NCBI RefSeq assembly: GCF_036965045.1
Contig: NZ_JBALOV010000035.1
Coordinates: 294,347-358,346, forward strand
Reading direction: 5' to 3'
DNA: 64,000 bases
DNA from: Ferdinandcohnia sp036965045
GTDB lineage: Bacteria; Bacillota; Bacilli; Bacillales; Bacillaceae_L
Shown here: positions 28,715-38,290 of the stretch, piece by piece
Layout: the number at the start of each line of letters is the position of its first letter
How positions within the stretch are numbered: the first letter of the stretch is position 1
Notes under the pieces: generated by a model
Seen by the model: only the letters and a program-made list of their open reading frames with translations
Databases searched by the model: none
Told to the model about the DNA's origin: nothing
Program-made: the position numbers and the translations under genes

Positions 28715-30244
28715 ATGAACGAAAAACAACGACTTGAAAGTACTCAAGTAAAACCTGCGGACAAAAAATCCGAAAAGGATTACAGTAAGTATTTTCAATC
28801 CGTTTATCAACCACCTTCATTAAAAGATGCGAAAAAACGTGGTAAAGAACAAGTCAATTATTTAAAAGAATTTTCGATTCCTGAGGATATGAAAGATGCT
28901 GGAAAAGGAAAACGCTTTTTAATCCGTACCTATGGCTGCCAAATGAATGAGCATGATACAGAAGTAATGGCTGGTATTTTTATCGAGATGGGCTATGAGC
29001 CTACTGAAAATACCGAGGATGCTGACATCATTTTACTTAATACTTGTGCGATTCGTGAAAACGCAGAAAATAAAGTTTTTGGTGAAATCGGTCACCTTAA
29101 ACCATTAAAACTTGAAAAACCAGATCTTTTAATCGGTGTTTGCGGATGTATGTCCCAAGAGGAATCAGTAGTTAATAAAATTCTTGAAAAACATCAATTT
29201 ATTGATATGATTTTTGGTACTCACAATATTCACCGCCTTCCTCACATCGTAAAAGAAGCAATGTTTAGTAAAGAGATGGTTGTTGAAGTATGGTCAAAAG
29301 AAGGGGACATCATTGAAAACCTTCCAAAAGTACGTAAGGGAAATATCAAGGGTTGGGTCAACATTATGTACGGCTGCGATAAATTCTGTACATACTGTAT
29401 CGTGCCTTATACACGCGGTAAGGAACGTAGCCGTCGTCCAGAGGATATTATTGAAGAAGTACGTCATTTAGCAAGACAAGGTTACCAAGAGATTACCTTA
29501 CTTGGCCAAAATGTAAATGCATACGGTAAGGACTTCACAGATATTAAATATGGTTTAGGTGACTTAATGGACGAGTTACGTAAGATTGACATCCCACGTA
29601 TTCGTTTCACAACAAGTCATCCACGTGATTTCGATGACCATTTAATTGAAGTACTTGCGAAAGGTGGAAACCTTATGGAGCACATCCACCTACCTGTACA
29701 ATCTGGCAGCTCTCAAGTACTAAAATTAATGTCTCGTAAATATACGAGAGAATCGTATTTAGAATTAGTTCACAAAATGAAGGAACAAATTCCGAATGCT
29801 TCATTTACGACAGATATAATAGTTGGTTTCCCAAATGAAACGGACGAACAATTCGAAGAAACTCTTTCCTTATATAAAGAAGTCGAATTCGATTCAGCAT
29901 ATACCTTCATTTATTCACCACGTGAAGGAACACCAGCTGCAAAAATGGTAGATAACATACCAATGGAAGTGAAGAAAGAAAGGCTTCAGCGTCTAAATGC
30001 ACTTGTAAATGAGATTTCTGCAAAGAAAAATCTTGCATACCAAGATCAAATCGTTGAAGTGCTTGTTGAAGGTGAAAGTAAAAACAATCCGGATGTTTTA
30101 GCTGGATATACGAGTAAAAATAAATTGGTTAACTTTAAAGGTCCAAAATCAGCAATTGGTAAAATTGTAAAAGTGAAAATTATAAAAGCAAAAACTTGGT
30201 CATTAGATGGGGAAATGATCGAAGAAGTGGTAGAGGTGAACTAA
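28715..30244 (+). CDS. miaB: tRNA-2-methylthio-N6-dimethylallyladenosine synthase
   Basis: This 509-residue radical-SAM methylthiotransferase acts on i6A37 of tRNA, the base made by MiaA, whose gene is about 8 kb downstream. An extra ~65-residue polar N-terminus, usual in Bacillus, precedes the MTTase domain (YGCQMNEHD). The radical-SAM cluster is GCDKFCTYC (CX3CX2C, near 221-228) and a TRAM domain closes the protein. It is one base from ymcA, so the two are co-transcribed. Confidence 0.96.
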   Translation: MNEKQRLESTQVKPADKKSEKDYSKYFQSVYQPPSLKDAKKRGKEQVNYLKEFSIPEDMKDAGKGKRFLIRTYGCQMNEHDTEVMAGIFIEMGYEPTENTEDADIILLNTCAIRENAENKVFGEIGHLKPLKLEKPDLLIGVCGCMSQEESVVNKILEKHQFIDMIFGTHNIHRLPHIVKEAMFSKEMVVEVWSKEGDIIENLPKVRKGNIKGWVNIMYGCDKFCTYCIVPYTRGKERSRRPEDIIEEVRHLARQGYQEITLLGQNVNAYGKDFTDIKYGLGDLMDELRKIDIPRIRFTTSHPRDFDDHLIEVLAKGGNLMEHIHLPVQSGSSQVLKLMSRKYTRESYLELVHKMKEQIPNASFTTDIIVGFPNETDEQFEETLSLYKEVEFDSAYTFIYSPREGTPAAKMVDNIPMEVKKERLQRLNALVNEISAKKNLAYQDQIVEVLVEGESKNNPDVLAGYTSKNKLVNFKGPKSAIGKIVKVKIIKAKTWSLDGEMIEEVVEVN

Positions 30245-30245
30245 A

Positions 30246-30677
30246 ATGGCACAATACACAAAAGAACAAATCGTTGAACGTGCAACAGAGCTTGCAAAGA
30301 TGATTGCAGAAACAGATGAAGTAGATTTCTTTAAGCGTGCAGAAGCACAAATTAACCAGAACAAAAAAGTTCAAGAAATTATTGAAACAATTAAAAGCTT
30401 GCAAAAACAAGCAGTAAATTTCCAACACTATGGTAAGTCTGAAGCATTAAAGCAGGTTGAAGAAAAAATTGATAATCTCCAAGCTGAGCTTGATAGCATC
30501 CCAGTTGTAGAAGAATTCAAAAACTCACAAGTGGAAGTAAACGATCTTCTACAGCTTGTGGCACATACTATTTCAAACAATGTAACAAATGAAATTATCA
30601 CATCTACTGGTGGAGATTTATTAGCAGGTGAAACGGGTTCAAAAGTGAATAACAATAGTGGCTGTGGTTGTCACTAA
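30246..30677 (+). CDS. ymcA: YmcA (RicA), Y-complex subunit
   Basis: This 143-residue helical protein is one of three Ric proteins (with YlbF and YaaT). In B. subtilis they carry iron-sulphur clusters and help RNase Y process operon mRNAs, affecting competence, biofilm and sporulation. The C-terminal CGCH here fits the cysteine tail used for cluster binding. It is in an operon with miaB and ends at a strong terminator. Confidence 0.92.
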   Translation: MAQYTKEQIVERATELAKMIAETDEVDFFKRAEAQINQNKKVQEIIETIKSLQKQAVNFQHYGKSEALKQVEEKIDNLQAELDSIPVVEEFKNSQVEVNDLLQLVAHTISNNVTNEIITSTGGDLLAGETGSKVNNNSGCGCH

Positions 30678-30714
30678 AAAAACGGCAAAGGCTTAAAGCT
30701 TTTGCCGTTTTTTT
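30676..30714 (+). terminator. intrinsic terminator after ymcA
   Basis: AAAAACGGCAAAGGC / GCTTTTGCCGTTTTT forms a long stem with one wobble region, ending in seven Ts. Confidence 0.92.
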
Positions 30715-30786
30715 AGTTTGATTCCTCCTAGTTATTATTTTTGCTTGTACAGCTTTTAAAAAATGGTACATAAATGGGCGAACGCG

Positions 30787-30976
30787 CATACAATGAACTA
30801 TACGGTAATCGTAAGGTTGATGTATAAAAAGAAGGACATTGCGTTTTTTTAGTACTTACTTTAAAAGTTTATTCAACTTTTTCCATGTCTCACAGAAAAA
30901 TATTGAAGTGACAAGCAAAAAGTTTTGAAAAAGAAATCAGTCTTTATCACACTAGTCAAATGTCCCGCATAGGATG
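30787..30976 (+). promoter_or_regulatory. candidate sigma-E and sigma-K promoter elements of cotE
   Basis: The 331-base gap before cotE holds CATACAAT at 30787-30794, a good sigma-E -10 with an ACATAAA element about 14 bases upstream. It also holds CATAGGATG at 30968-30976, close to a sigma-K -10, with an AC about 17 bases upstream. B. subtilis cotE is transcribed by both factors. The exact boxes are my reading. Confidence 0.45.
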
Positions 30977-31008
30977 AATTGAAGATTGATTGAGGAGGGT
31001 TTGTTCGA

Positions 31009-31551
31009 ATGTCTGAATACAGAGAGATTATTACAAAAGCTGTTGTAGGTAAAGGACGTAAGTTTTCACAGTCTACTTATACAATTTCTCCACCACACCA
31101 CCCATCCAACATTTTAGGGTGCTGGATCATTAACCACCGTTATGAAGCGGAGAAAAAAGGGAATACGGTAGAAGTAACTGGCACATTCGATGTCAATTCG
31201 TGGTATTCATTTGGTAACAATACAAAAACAGAGGTCGTTACCGAAACACTTTCATACAAGGATTGCATCAAACTTAAGTATAGAGATGAGAATTTCTTAG
31301 GCGATAGCTGTGACGTGATCGTTGAAGTGCTGCAACAGCCAAACTGCTTAGAATGCACAATTTCTCCAAACGGAAACAAAATTCTTGTTGAGGTAGAAAG
31401 AGAGCTTCTTGCAGAAGTTATTGGTGAAACAAAGGTATGTGTCCACGTTAATCCGGATGGATGCTATGACGATTTTAAAGATTGGGATGTAGACGACGAA
31501 GAATTTGAGGATTTAAATCCTGACTTCTTAGTTGGAGATTTAGAAGAATAA
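31009..31551 (+). CDS. cotE: spore outer-coat morphogenetic protein CotE
   Basis: This 180-residue protein assembles the outer coat around the forespore. The N-terminus EYREIITKAVVGKGRKFSQS is the conserved oligomerisation/targeting part, and the strongly acidic tail (DFKDWDVDDEEFEDLNPDF) recruits outer-coat proteins. RBS is GAGGAGGGT. It lies after ymcA as in B. subtilis and is followed by its own terminator. Confidence 0.97.
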   Translation: MSEYREIITKAVVGKGRKFSQSTYTISPPHHPSNILGCWIINHRYEAEKKGNTVEVTGTFDVNSWYSFGNNTKTEVVTETLSYKDCIKLKYRDENFLGDSCDVIVEVLQQPNCLECTISPNGNKILVEVERELLAEVIGETKVCVHVNPDGCYDDFKDWDVDDEEFEDLNPDFLVGDLEE

Positions 31552-31554
31552 TTG

Positions 31555-31587
31555 AAACTAGGAGGCACGACTTCCTAGTTTTTTTTC
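31555..31587 (+). terminator. intrinsic terminator after cotE
   Basis: AAACTAGGAGG / CTTCCTAGTTT with loop CACGA and eight Ts. Confidence 0.92.
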
Positions 31588-31599
31588 ATTTTATCCCGC

Positions 31600-31720
31600 A
31601 TTAACTGGCAGTAAGCCCCCCTAACGGAGGATTAACTGCCATTAAAAGCCCGATTGGTTCAACTAACATTAAGTGGGGGATGAAGAAAACACCCACTTAA
31701 TGAAGTTTCACTTTATGGAA
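31600..31720 (+). repeat. two-hairpin palindromic element between cotE and mutS
   Basis: The first arm pair is AACTGGCAGT / ATTAACTGCCA around an inner CCT-AACG-GAGG. The second is a perfect 11-base pair CATTAAGTGGG / CCCACTTAATG. The middle reads CCCGATTGGTTCAACTAACA. It has no ORF and looks like a dispersed intergenic repeat that I believe is common in Bacillaceae; only one copy lies in this window. Confidence 0.6.
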
Positions 31721-31794
31721 GACAAGTCTCCCCATCCAATTTTCAAATTTATGATATAATATCATCAGAATTAAAGTTGTTGGGGGATTATTAA

Positions 31795-34392
31795 ATGGCA
31801 GAGTATACGCCGATGATAAAGCAATATTTAGCGATAAAGGCAGATTATCAGGATGCCTTTTTATTTTTTCGACTTGGAGATTTTTACGAAATGTTTTTTG
31901 AGGATGCAATAAATGCATCACAGATTTTAGAAATAACCTTAACGGCTAGAGATGGTGGTGTTAATGAAAAAATCCCAATGTGTGGGGTCCCTTATCACTC
32001 TGCAGCAGGTTATATTGAGCAATTAGTGAATCAAGGACATAAGGTCGCAATTTGTGAGCAAACGGAAGATCCGAAGCAGGCAAAAGGTGTCGTTAAGCGA
32101 GAGGTTATTCAATTAGTCACACCTGGAACTGTAATGGAAGGAAAAAACCTTTTAGATAAAGAAAATAATTTTTTAGCATCTGTTACAAATTTTTCCGATG
32201 GTCATTTTGGCTTTGCATTAACAGACTTATCAACTGGCGAAAATAGAGTTTCATTATTATCTTCTCATTTTGAAGATGTAATCGGAGAAATTTATGCCAA
32301 TGGTGTAAAAGAGGTAGTTGTTTCATCTGATTTTGATGAAAATTATAAAAAAGTGATGATGGAACGCTGTCACGTTACGATTTCGCATGAAGATAATGTT
32401 GAGGTGGCTGATCATTTACAACAGCTTGCGAACGGTCTTGAGAATGAAAAGTTAATTATCACCTTTGGCCGACTATTAAATTATTTAATCAAAACACAAA
32501 AACGATCACTGGATCATTTACAACAGATTCAAGTTTATTATACTAATCAATTTATGAAAATTGACTTATATTCTAAGCGGAACCTGGAGTTAACTGAAAC
32601 GATTCGGAGTAAAGGGAAGAAAGGTTCTTTACTGTGGCTTTTAGATCAAACCGTTACAGCGATGGGTGGACGCTTGTTAAAACAATGGATTGACAGACCA
32701 TTATTAAATAAGAATGAAATTGAAGCCCGATTAAATATGGTCCAAACCTTTATTGATCAATATTTCGAACGGCTCGAATTAAGGGATTTATTAAAGGAAG
32801 TCTATGACCTCGAGCGTCTTGCTGGACGAGTAGCCTATGGAAATGTCAATGCCAGAGACCTGTTACAGCTAAAAAAATCACTTGCACAGGTTCCGGGAAT
32901 ATACCATCTTATGACCCGGTTACAGCATCCATATGCAGACAATCTTAGAAAGGAAATGGAGCTTTGTGAATCGCTCACAGAACTTTTACAGCGCTCTATT
33001 AAGGATTCCCCTCCTATGACTATTAAAGAAGGGGATATTATCAAGGATGGTTTCAACGCCACTCTCGACCAATATCGTGATGCAAGCCGAAATGGGAAAA
33101 CGTGGATTGCGTCCTTAGAAAAACAGGAACGTGAGAAAACCGGAATTAAGTCCTTAAAAATAGGATATAATCGTGTATTTGGCTATTATATTGAAGTGAC
33201 GAAGGCAAACTTACAGCTTTTACCGGAGGGTATGTACGAAAGGAAACAAACATTAACAAATGCGGAACGTTTTATCACGCCTGAGCTTAAAGAAAAAGAA
33301 ACCTTAATTCTAGAAGCTGAGGAAAAGATTGTTCAATTGGAATATGATCTTTTCCTTGATATTCGTGAACAAGTGAAGAGCTATATTCCAAGGCTTCAGT
33401 CTTTAGCAAAAGTCATTAGTGAACTTGATGTCCTGCAGTGCTTTGCAACAATTAGTGAGGAACGCCATTACTGTATGCCTCATTTTTCGGAAGGACAGCT
33501 TTTTATTAAGGATGGACGTCATCCAGTTGTGGAGAAAGTGATGCAAGCGCAGGAATATGTACCAAACGATTGTATAATGGATTATGGCCGTTCATTATTA
33601 CTTATCACAGGACCAAATATGTCTGGGAAATCAACCTACATGCGACAAATAGCTCTTACTGCTATATTGGCCCAAATTGGTTGCTTTGTTCCAGCAAGTG
33701 AAGCCGTCTTACCAATTTATGATCAGGTATTTACAAGAATTGGAGCTGCGGATGATTTAATTTCTGGTCAAAGCACATTCATGGTTGAAATGCTTGAGGC
33801 AAAAAATGCGATCGTTCATGCAACATCTAAGAGTTTATTATTATTTGATGAAATTGGACGGGGTACATCCACCTATGATGGGATGGCTTTAGCACAAGCA
33901 ATTATTGAGTATATTCATCAAAATATTGGGGCTCATACCCTATTTTCTACACATTATCATGAGTTAACAGAATTGGAAGTGAGCCTTGAAAATCTAGTAA
34001 ATGTTCATGTCAGTGCAATTGAGGAAAATGATAATGTTGTGTTTCTTCATAAAATTAAAGAAGGTGCTGCAGATAAAAGTTATGGGATTCACGTTGCGAA
34101 ACTCGCGGAACTTCCAGATAACTTAATTGAGCGTGCAAAAGAAATTTTGAGTCAGCTCGAACAAGGTGAAAAGCAAGTCACGGCCACTAGGGAAGATTCT
34201 ATTGACCTTTTGACTAATCAACAACTTTCATTTTTTGAGGAAACTAAGGCTACCTATCAAAAAGAAGAAAAGGCAGTATCTTCGAAAGAAAAGGATGTAT
34301 TAAAGTCGATTAGAGAAATGGACATTTTAGGACTTACACCATTAGAAGCCATTAACCAATTATACGAAATTCAAAAACAATTAAAAGCATAA
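31795..34392 (+). CDS. mutS: DNA mismatch-recognition protein MutS
   Basis: This 865-residue MutS has all domains. The N-terminal mismatch-wedge motif lies in RLGDFYEMFFEDA (residues 28-40), Walker A GPNMSGKST near 605 and Walker B LLLFDEIGRGTST near 681, then the C-terminal dimerisation tail. RBS GGGGG precedes the ATG. It recognises mispairs and recruits MutL, encoded next. Confidence 0.97.
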   Translation: MAEYTPMIKQYLAIKADYQDAFLFFRLGDFYEMFFEDAINASQILEITLTARDGGVNEKIPMCGVPYHSAAGYIEQLVNQGHKVAICEQTEDPKQAKGVVKREVIQLVTPGTVMEGKNLLDKENNFLASVTNFSDGHFGFALTDLSTGENRVSLLSSHFEDVIGEIYANGVKEVVVSSDFDENYKKVMMERCHVTISHEDNVEVADHLQQLANGLENEKLIITFGRLLNYLIKTQKRSLDHLQQIQVYYTNQFMKIDLYSKRNLELTETIRSKGKKGSLLWLLDQTVTAMGGRLLKQWIDRPLLNKNEIEARLNMVQTFIDQYFERLELRDLLKEVYDLERLAGRVAYGNVNARDLLQLKKSLAQVPGIYHLMTRLQHPYADNLRKEMELCESLTELLQRSIKDSPPMTIKEGDIIKDGFNATLDQYRDASRNGKTWIASLEKQEREKTGIKSLKIGYNRVFGYYIEVTKANLQLLPEGMYERKQTLTNAERFITPELKEKETLILEAEEKIVQLEYDLFLDIREQVKSYIPRLQSLAKVISELDVLQCFATISEERHYCMPHFSEGQLFIKDGRHPVVEKVMQAQEYVPNDCIMDYGRSLLLITGPNMSGKSTYMRQIALTAILAQIGCFVPASEAVLPIYDQVFTRIGAADDLISGQSTFMVEMLEAKNAIVHATSKSLLLFDEIGRGTSTYDGMALAQAIIEYIHQNIGAHTLFSTHYHELTELEVSLENLVNVHVSAIEENDNVVFLHKIKEGAADKSYGIHVAKLAELPDNLIERAKEILSQLEQGEKQVTATREDSIDLLTNQQLSFFEETKATYQKEEKAVSSKEKDVLKSIREMDILGLTPLEAINQLYEIQKQLKA

Positions 34393-34466
34393 AAATTAAT
34401 GTTTGAAATACGAAACATATCATTTGATGATTTTTTTAAGATTCACTAAGAAATTGGGGTGAAGGC

Positions 34467-36356
34467 ATGGGGAAAATAATCCAACTAGACGACCTTCTTT
34501 CAAATAAAATAGCAGCAGGGGAAGTGGTCGAACGACCTGCCTCTGTTGTGAAGGAATTAGTCGAGAATGCCATTGACGCAAATAGCACAATAATCGAAAT
34601 TGAAATTGAAGAAGCGGGCCTTTCCAAAATTCGAATTATAGACAATGGAGACGGGATGGATAGTGAGGATTGTGTAAATGCCTTTCATCGTCATGCAACG
34701 AGTAAAATAAAGGACGAAAATGATCTATTTCGAATCCGGACGTTAGGTTTTAGAGGAGAGGCACTCCCGAGTATCGCATCGGTATCGGAACTTGAAATGA
34801 AGACAAGCACCGGGGACCATTCAGGCACTCATATTTTAATTAAGGGTGGTCAGTTTGTAGAGAAAAAAGCAACAAATAGTCGTAAGGGTACGGATATTAC
34901 AGTTTCCAATCTCTTCTTTAACACTCCAGCACGCTTGAAATATTTAAAAACGGTTCATACTGAATTGGGAAATCTTACTGATGCGGTAAACAGAATCGCT
35001 CTTGCGCATCCAGACATTTCATTTCGTTTGCTTCATAATGGGAAACGACTATTATATACAAGTGGAAATGGAGACGTAAGGCAGGTTCTTGCTGCTATCT
35101 ATGGTTTAGGAATCGCAAAACAAATGGTACCCATCCACCTAGAATCCTTAGATTTTAAAGTGGAAGGTTTTGTATCCATGCCAGAGGTTACAAGGGCATC
35201 AAGAAACTATATCTCAACTATTATTAATGGTAGATATATCAGAAACTATCCATTAGTAAAAGCCATTCAACAAGGCTATCATACCCTTTTACCGATTGGA
35301 AGATTTCCAATTGTTTTGCTTGATATAATGATGGATCCCTTATTAGTGGATGTGAACGTCCATCCCGCAAAACTAGAAGTCAGAATTAGTAAAGAAGCAG
35401 AACTCAATCAATTAATTGACGAAGGAATTAAGGATGTTTTCAAGCATAAACAACTAATCCCGGATGCAGTAAACCCAAAGAAGAAAGAAGTAGAGAAATC
35501 AGAACAACAAGAATTTGTATTTCAGCATTCCATAAAATCGGAACCTCAGCAACAAACCTCTATCCCTAGATTTATAGAGTCGTTCCAAGAGGAACCGAGG
35601 AAAGAAGAATTTGTAACTGAAACGAAAACAATGGTAACCAATCCTTCATATGAAGAAAAATCATATGAAATGGAAAACGTAGTGATTGCAGAAAATCAGG
35701 ATGCTACAAGTGATGGACTAGAAGAACATGAAGAGATAGATGTTACGAATACAAAAACTGTAAACTTGGAAGAACGGGTTCCGGTTATGTATCCCATCGG
35801 CCAAATGCATGGAACCTATATCCTTGCTCAAAATGAAAAAGGCTTATATATTATTGACCAGCATGCTGCTCAAGAGCGAATTAAATATGAATATTTCAGA
35901 GAAAAAGTTGGCGAAAACATTTCAGATCTTCAGGAATTGCTTCTGCCAATTACTCTGGAGTATTCAACAAATGAATGCATCATGATAAATGCACACAAAC
36001 AAGACCTGGAGAAGGTTGGAATCTTCCTCGAACCGTTCGGTCATAACAGTTATATCGTCCGATCACATCCGCAATGGTTTCCAAAAGGGGATGAAAAAGA
36101 GGTCATCGAGGAAATTATTGAACAAGTGCTTAACGATAAGAAAATAGATATTAAGAAATTGAGAGAGGCAGCAGCCATTATGATGAGCTGTAAAGCATCT
36201 ATTAAAGCAAACCATCATTTACGGAATGATGAAATTTTCGCTTTGCTTGAAACTCTTCGTAAAACAAGTGATCCATTTACATGCCCGCATGGCCGACCCA
36301 TCATCATACACCATTCGACCTATGAAATGGAGAAAATGTTTAAGCGTGTCATGTAA
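34467..36356 (+). CDS. mutL: DNA mismatch-repair endonuclease MutL
   Basis: This 629-residue MutL has an N-terminal GHKL ATPase (VENAIDAN, DNGDGMD, GFRGEALPSI) and a variable linker (about 350-430). The C-terminal domain carries the endonuclease metal motif DQHAAQERIKYE (DQHA-x2-E-x4-E), as expected for a species without MutH. It follows mutS by about 75 bases. RBS is weak (GGGGTGAAGG). Confidence 0.97.
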   Translation: MGKIIQLDDLLSNKIAAGEVVERPASVVKELVENAIDANSTIIEIEIEEAGLSKIRIIDNGDGMDSEDCVNAFHRHATSKIKDENDLFRIRTLGFRGEALPSIASVSELEMKTSTGDHSGTHILIKGGQFVEKKATNSRKGTDITVSNLFFNTPARLKYLKTVHTELGNLTDAVNRIALAHPDISFRLLHNGKRLLYTSGNGDVRQVLAAIYGLGIAKQMVPIHLESLDFKVEGFVSMPEVTRASRNYISTIINGRYIRNYPLVKAIQQGYHTLLPIGRFPIVLLDIMMDPLLVDVNVHPAKLEVRISKEAELNQLIDEGIKDVFKHKQLIPDAVNPKKKEVEKSEQQEFVFQHSIKSEPQQQTSIPRFIESFQEEPRKEEFVTETKTMVTNPSYEEKSYEMENVVIAENQDATSDGLEEHEEIDVTNTKTVNLEERVPVMYPIGQMHGTYILAQNEKGLYIIDQHAAQERIKYEYFREKVGENISDLQELLLPITLEYSTNECIMINAHKQDLEKVGIFLEPFGHNSYIVRSHPQWFPKGDEKEVIEEIIEQVLNDKKIDIKKLREAAAIMMSCKASIKANHHLRNDEIFALLETLRKTSDPFTCPHGRPIIIHHSTYEMEKMFKRVM

Positions 36357-36370
36357 GGAACCTTTTAAAA

Positions 36371-36405
36371 AGGCAAAAACTCGCTAATTCGGCGAGTTTT
36401 TGCCA
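36371..36405 (+). terminator. hairpin after mutL
   Basis: A 13-base-pair stem GGCAAAAACTCGC / GCGAGTTTTTGCC. The Ts lie in the stem, so termination on either strand is possible. Confidence 0.75.
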
Positions 36406-36538
36406 TATATGTCGAAAGTTGTATAGAAGATTAGAAAAAAATGTTATTTTCTATGCCAATTTGGATATAATAATTTAGTATTCGTCTTATTATCTATGTT
36501 ACGATAATAGTATGAATTGAAGTAAAGGTAGTGATTGA

Positions 36539-37486
36539 TTGGAAGAAAAGAAAAAAGAAAAACTAGTTGTTCTAATTGGTCCAACCGCCGTTGGAAAGAC
36601 AAAATTAAGTATCGAGCTTGCGAAGAAGCTAAATGCTGAGATTATTAGCGGAGACTCCATGCAAATTTATAAAGGTATGGATATCGGTACAGCTAAAATT
36701 AAAATGGATGAAATGGAAGGAATTCCACATCATCTTATTGATATTAAGGAACCTGATGAAAGTTTTTCGGTTGCAGAGTTTCAAATGGATGTAAGAAATT
36801 TAATATCGGAAATACATAGTCGTGGAAAATTACCGATGATTGTTGGAGGAACGGGGCTATATATTCAATCAGTCATTTATGATTATCAGTTTACAGATGA
36901 TGCCTCAAATCCTGAGTATCGAAAAATTCTTGAACAACAAGTTGCTGAAGACGGAGTGGATTTTCTTTTTCAGGAGCTAAAAGTAGTAGATCCGGAGAGT
37001 GCTGAACGAATTCACCCAAATAATGTGAGAAGAGTTATTCGTGCCTTGGAAATTTTTAAAACCACTGGGAAAACGATGACGGAATATATGGAAGAACAGA
37101 AGGAAGAGCTGATATTTGATGTTGCCCTTGTTGGGTTAACAATGGAACGAAAGAAGTTGTATGAGCGAATTAACGAGCGGGTTGACTTGATGATAGAATC
37201 GGGGTTACTTGAAGAGGTTTCAAGTTTTCATTCTCAAGGGTTACGTGATTGCCAATCCATCCAAGCAATCGGCTATAAAGAACTTTACAATTATTTAGAT
37301 GGGGCACTATCACTAGAAGAAGCAATCTCTCAATTAAAGCAAAATACCCGAAGATATGCGAAACGCCAATTGACTTGGTTTCGAAATAAAATGGATGTAA
37401 AATGGTTTGATATGACAGAGAAAAATGAGTTTGAAGAAAAATTTAATGAAATTTATAAATATATAGCAGGAAAGCTGGGAATTTAA
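36539..37486 (+). CDS. miaA: tRNA dimethylallyltransferase
   Basis: This 315-residue enzyme adds a dimethylallyl group to A37 of tRNA, giving the substrate of MiaB. P-loop GPTAVGKT lies at 14-21, then SGDSMQIYKGMDIGTAK and VGGTGLYIQS. Start is TTG 36539, preceded by AAAGGTAGTGA; no ATG gives a full-length protein. It lies just upstream of hfq, as in many bacteria. Confidence 0.96.
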   Translation: MEEKKKEKLVVLIGPTAVGKTKLSIELAKKLNAEIISGDSMQIYKGMDIGTAKIKMDEMEGIPHHLIDIKEPDESFSVAEFQMDVRNLISEIHSRGKLPMIVGGTGLYIQSVIYDYQFTDDASNPEYRKILEQQVAEDGVDFLFQELKVVDPESAERIHPNNVRRVIRALEIFKTTGKTMTEYMEEQKEELIFDVALVGLTMERKKLYERINERVDLMIESGLLEEVSSFHSQGLRDCQSIQAIGYKELYNYLDGALSLEEAISQLKQNTRRYAKRQLTWFRNKMDVKWFDMTEKNEFEEKFNEIYKYIAGKLGI

Positions 37487-37583
37487 GAGAATAGATAATA
37501 ATAGGATTATTCGTATTGTCCGAAAAAAGGGCAATGATAGAACCAGCATATTTTGTGCCGAAGATATAGAGGAGGACATGTTC

Positions 37584-37808
37584 ATGAAACAAGCTGTTAA
37601 TATTCAAGATCAAATTTTAAACACACTGCGTAAGGATGGGACTTTTGTAACTGTATTCTTATTAAATGGATACCAATTACGAGGATTAGTAAAAGGGTTC
37701 GATAATTTTACAGTTTTGTTAGAAACAGAAGGGAAGCAACAGCTTATCTATAAGCATGCGATTTCTACTTTTGCCCCACAAAAAAATATTAAACTTGAGC
37801 TTGAATAG
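37584..37808 (+). CDS. hfq: RNA chaperone Hfq
   Basis: This 74-residue Sm-like protein has the Sm1 core (TFVTVFLLNGYQLRG) and Sm2 motif YKHAIST near residues 55-61. It forms a hexamer that binds sRNA and mRNA. I choose ATG 37584 because GGAGG is eight bases upstream; ATG 37578 is only two bases from it. A terminator follows. Confidence 0.96.
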   Translation: MKQAVNIQDQILNTLRKDGTFVTVFLLNGYQLRGLVKGFDNFTVLLETEGKQQLIYKHAISTFAPQKNIKLELE

Positions 37809-37814
37809 CAAACG

Positions 37815-37852
37815 AAAAACAACCTTACTTTTAAAAGTAGGGTTGTTTTTTT
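37815..37852 (+). terminator. intrinsic terminator after hfq
   Basis: AACAACCTTACTTT / AAAGTAGGGTTGTT with a small loop and seven Ts. Confidence 0.9.
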
Positions 37853-37980
37853 CATCTTGTCTATTTTTTCTTCAAGATTTTAAAAACTCCTCATATACAT
37901 ATAGTGTTATGGAATATTTTCTGGGAAAGCGCAATCTTTGACAAAAAGCAAGGGCTTTTTGTAGCAAATTGTTGAAATAA

Positions 37981-38227
37981 AAGGAAAAAGGCAAACGTTC
38001 GAGGTCACAAGCCGTTCCGTCAAGAAGGTTAAAGAACAACCTTCTAGCCGGCCCGTCTTGTGCTTGTCGGACTTGCACAGGACAAGGAATGCTTCGTCAG
38101 CATAATCATCGCACGAAGAAAATGCAAAGCATTTTCGAGGATGTGCTGACATCGACGTTTGCCACAGGACGTGGCAGTATTTAGTCGATGTTCCGCTTAA
38201 ATGCGCTTGCACTTTTGATTTTTCCTT
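37981..38227 (+). repeat. large multi-hairpin repeat element between hfq and spoVK
   Basis: The element starts AAGGAAAAA and ends TTTTTCCTT (outer arms). Inside are AGAAGGTT / AACCTTCT (38023-38045), GTCAGCA / TGCTGAC (38096-38150) enclosing AAAATGC / GCATTTT, and CATCGAC / GTCGATG (38150-38190) enclosing GCCAC / GTGGC. It is richer in G+C than its surroundings. It has no convincing ORF; the minus-strand frames through it have no RBS. It resembles the long mosaic palindromic repeats scattered in Bacillaceae genomes. Confidence 0.65.
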
Positions 38228-38290
38228 GGGCTTTTGTCACGAAATGAACCCAACAACGTATAATGTACACAAAATGAGAGGTGAGAGCTC

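Noticed and set aside
37872..38212. Minus-strand frames of 68 and 101 codons
   Set aside because: They lie in the palindromic repeat, have arginine/cysteine-rich nonsense-like products and no RBS.
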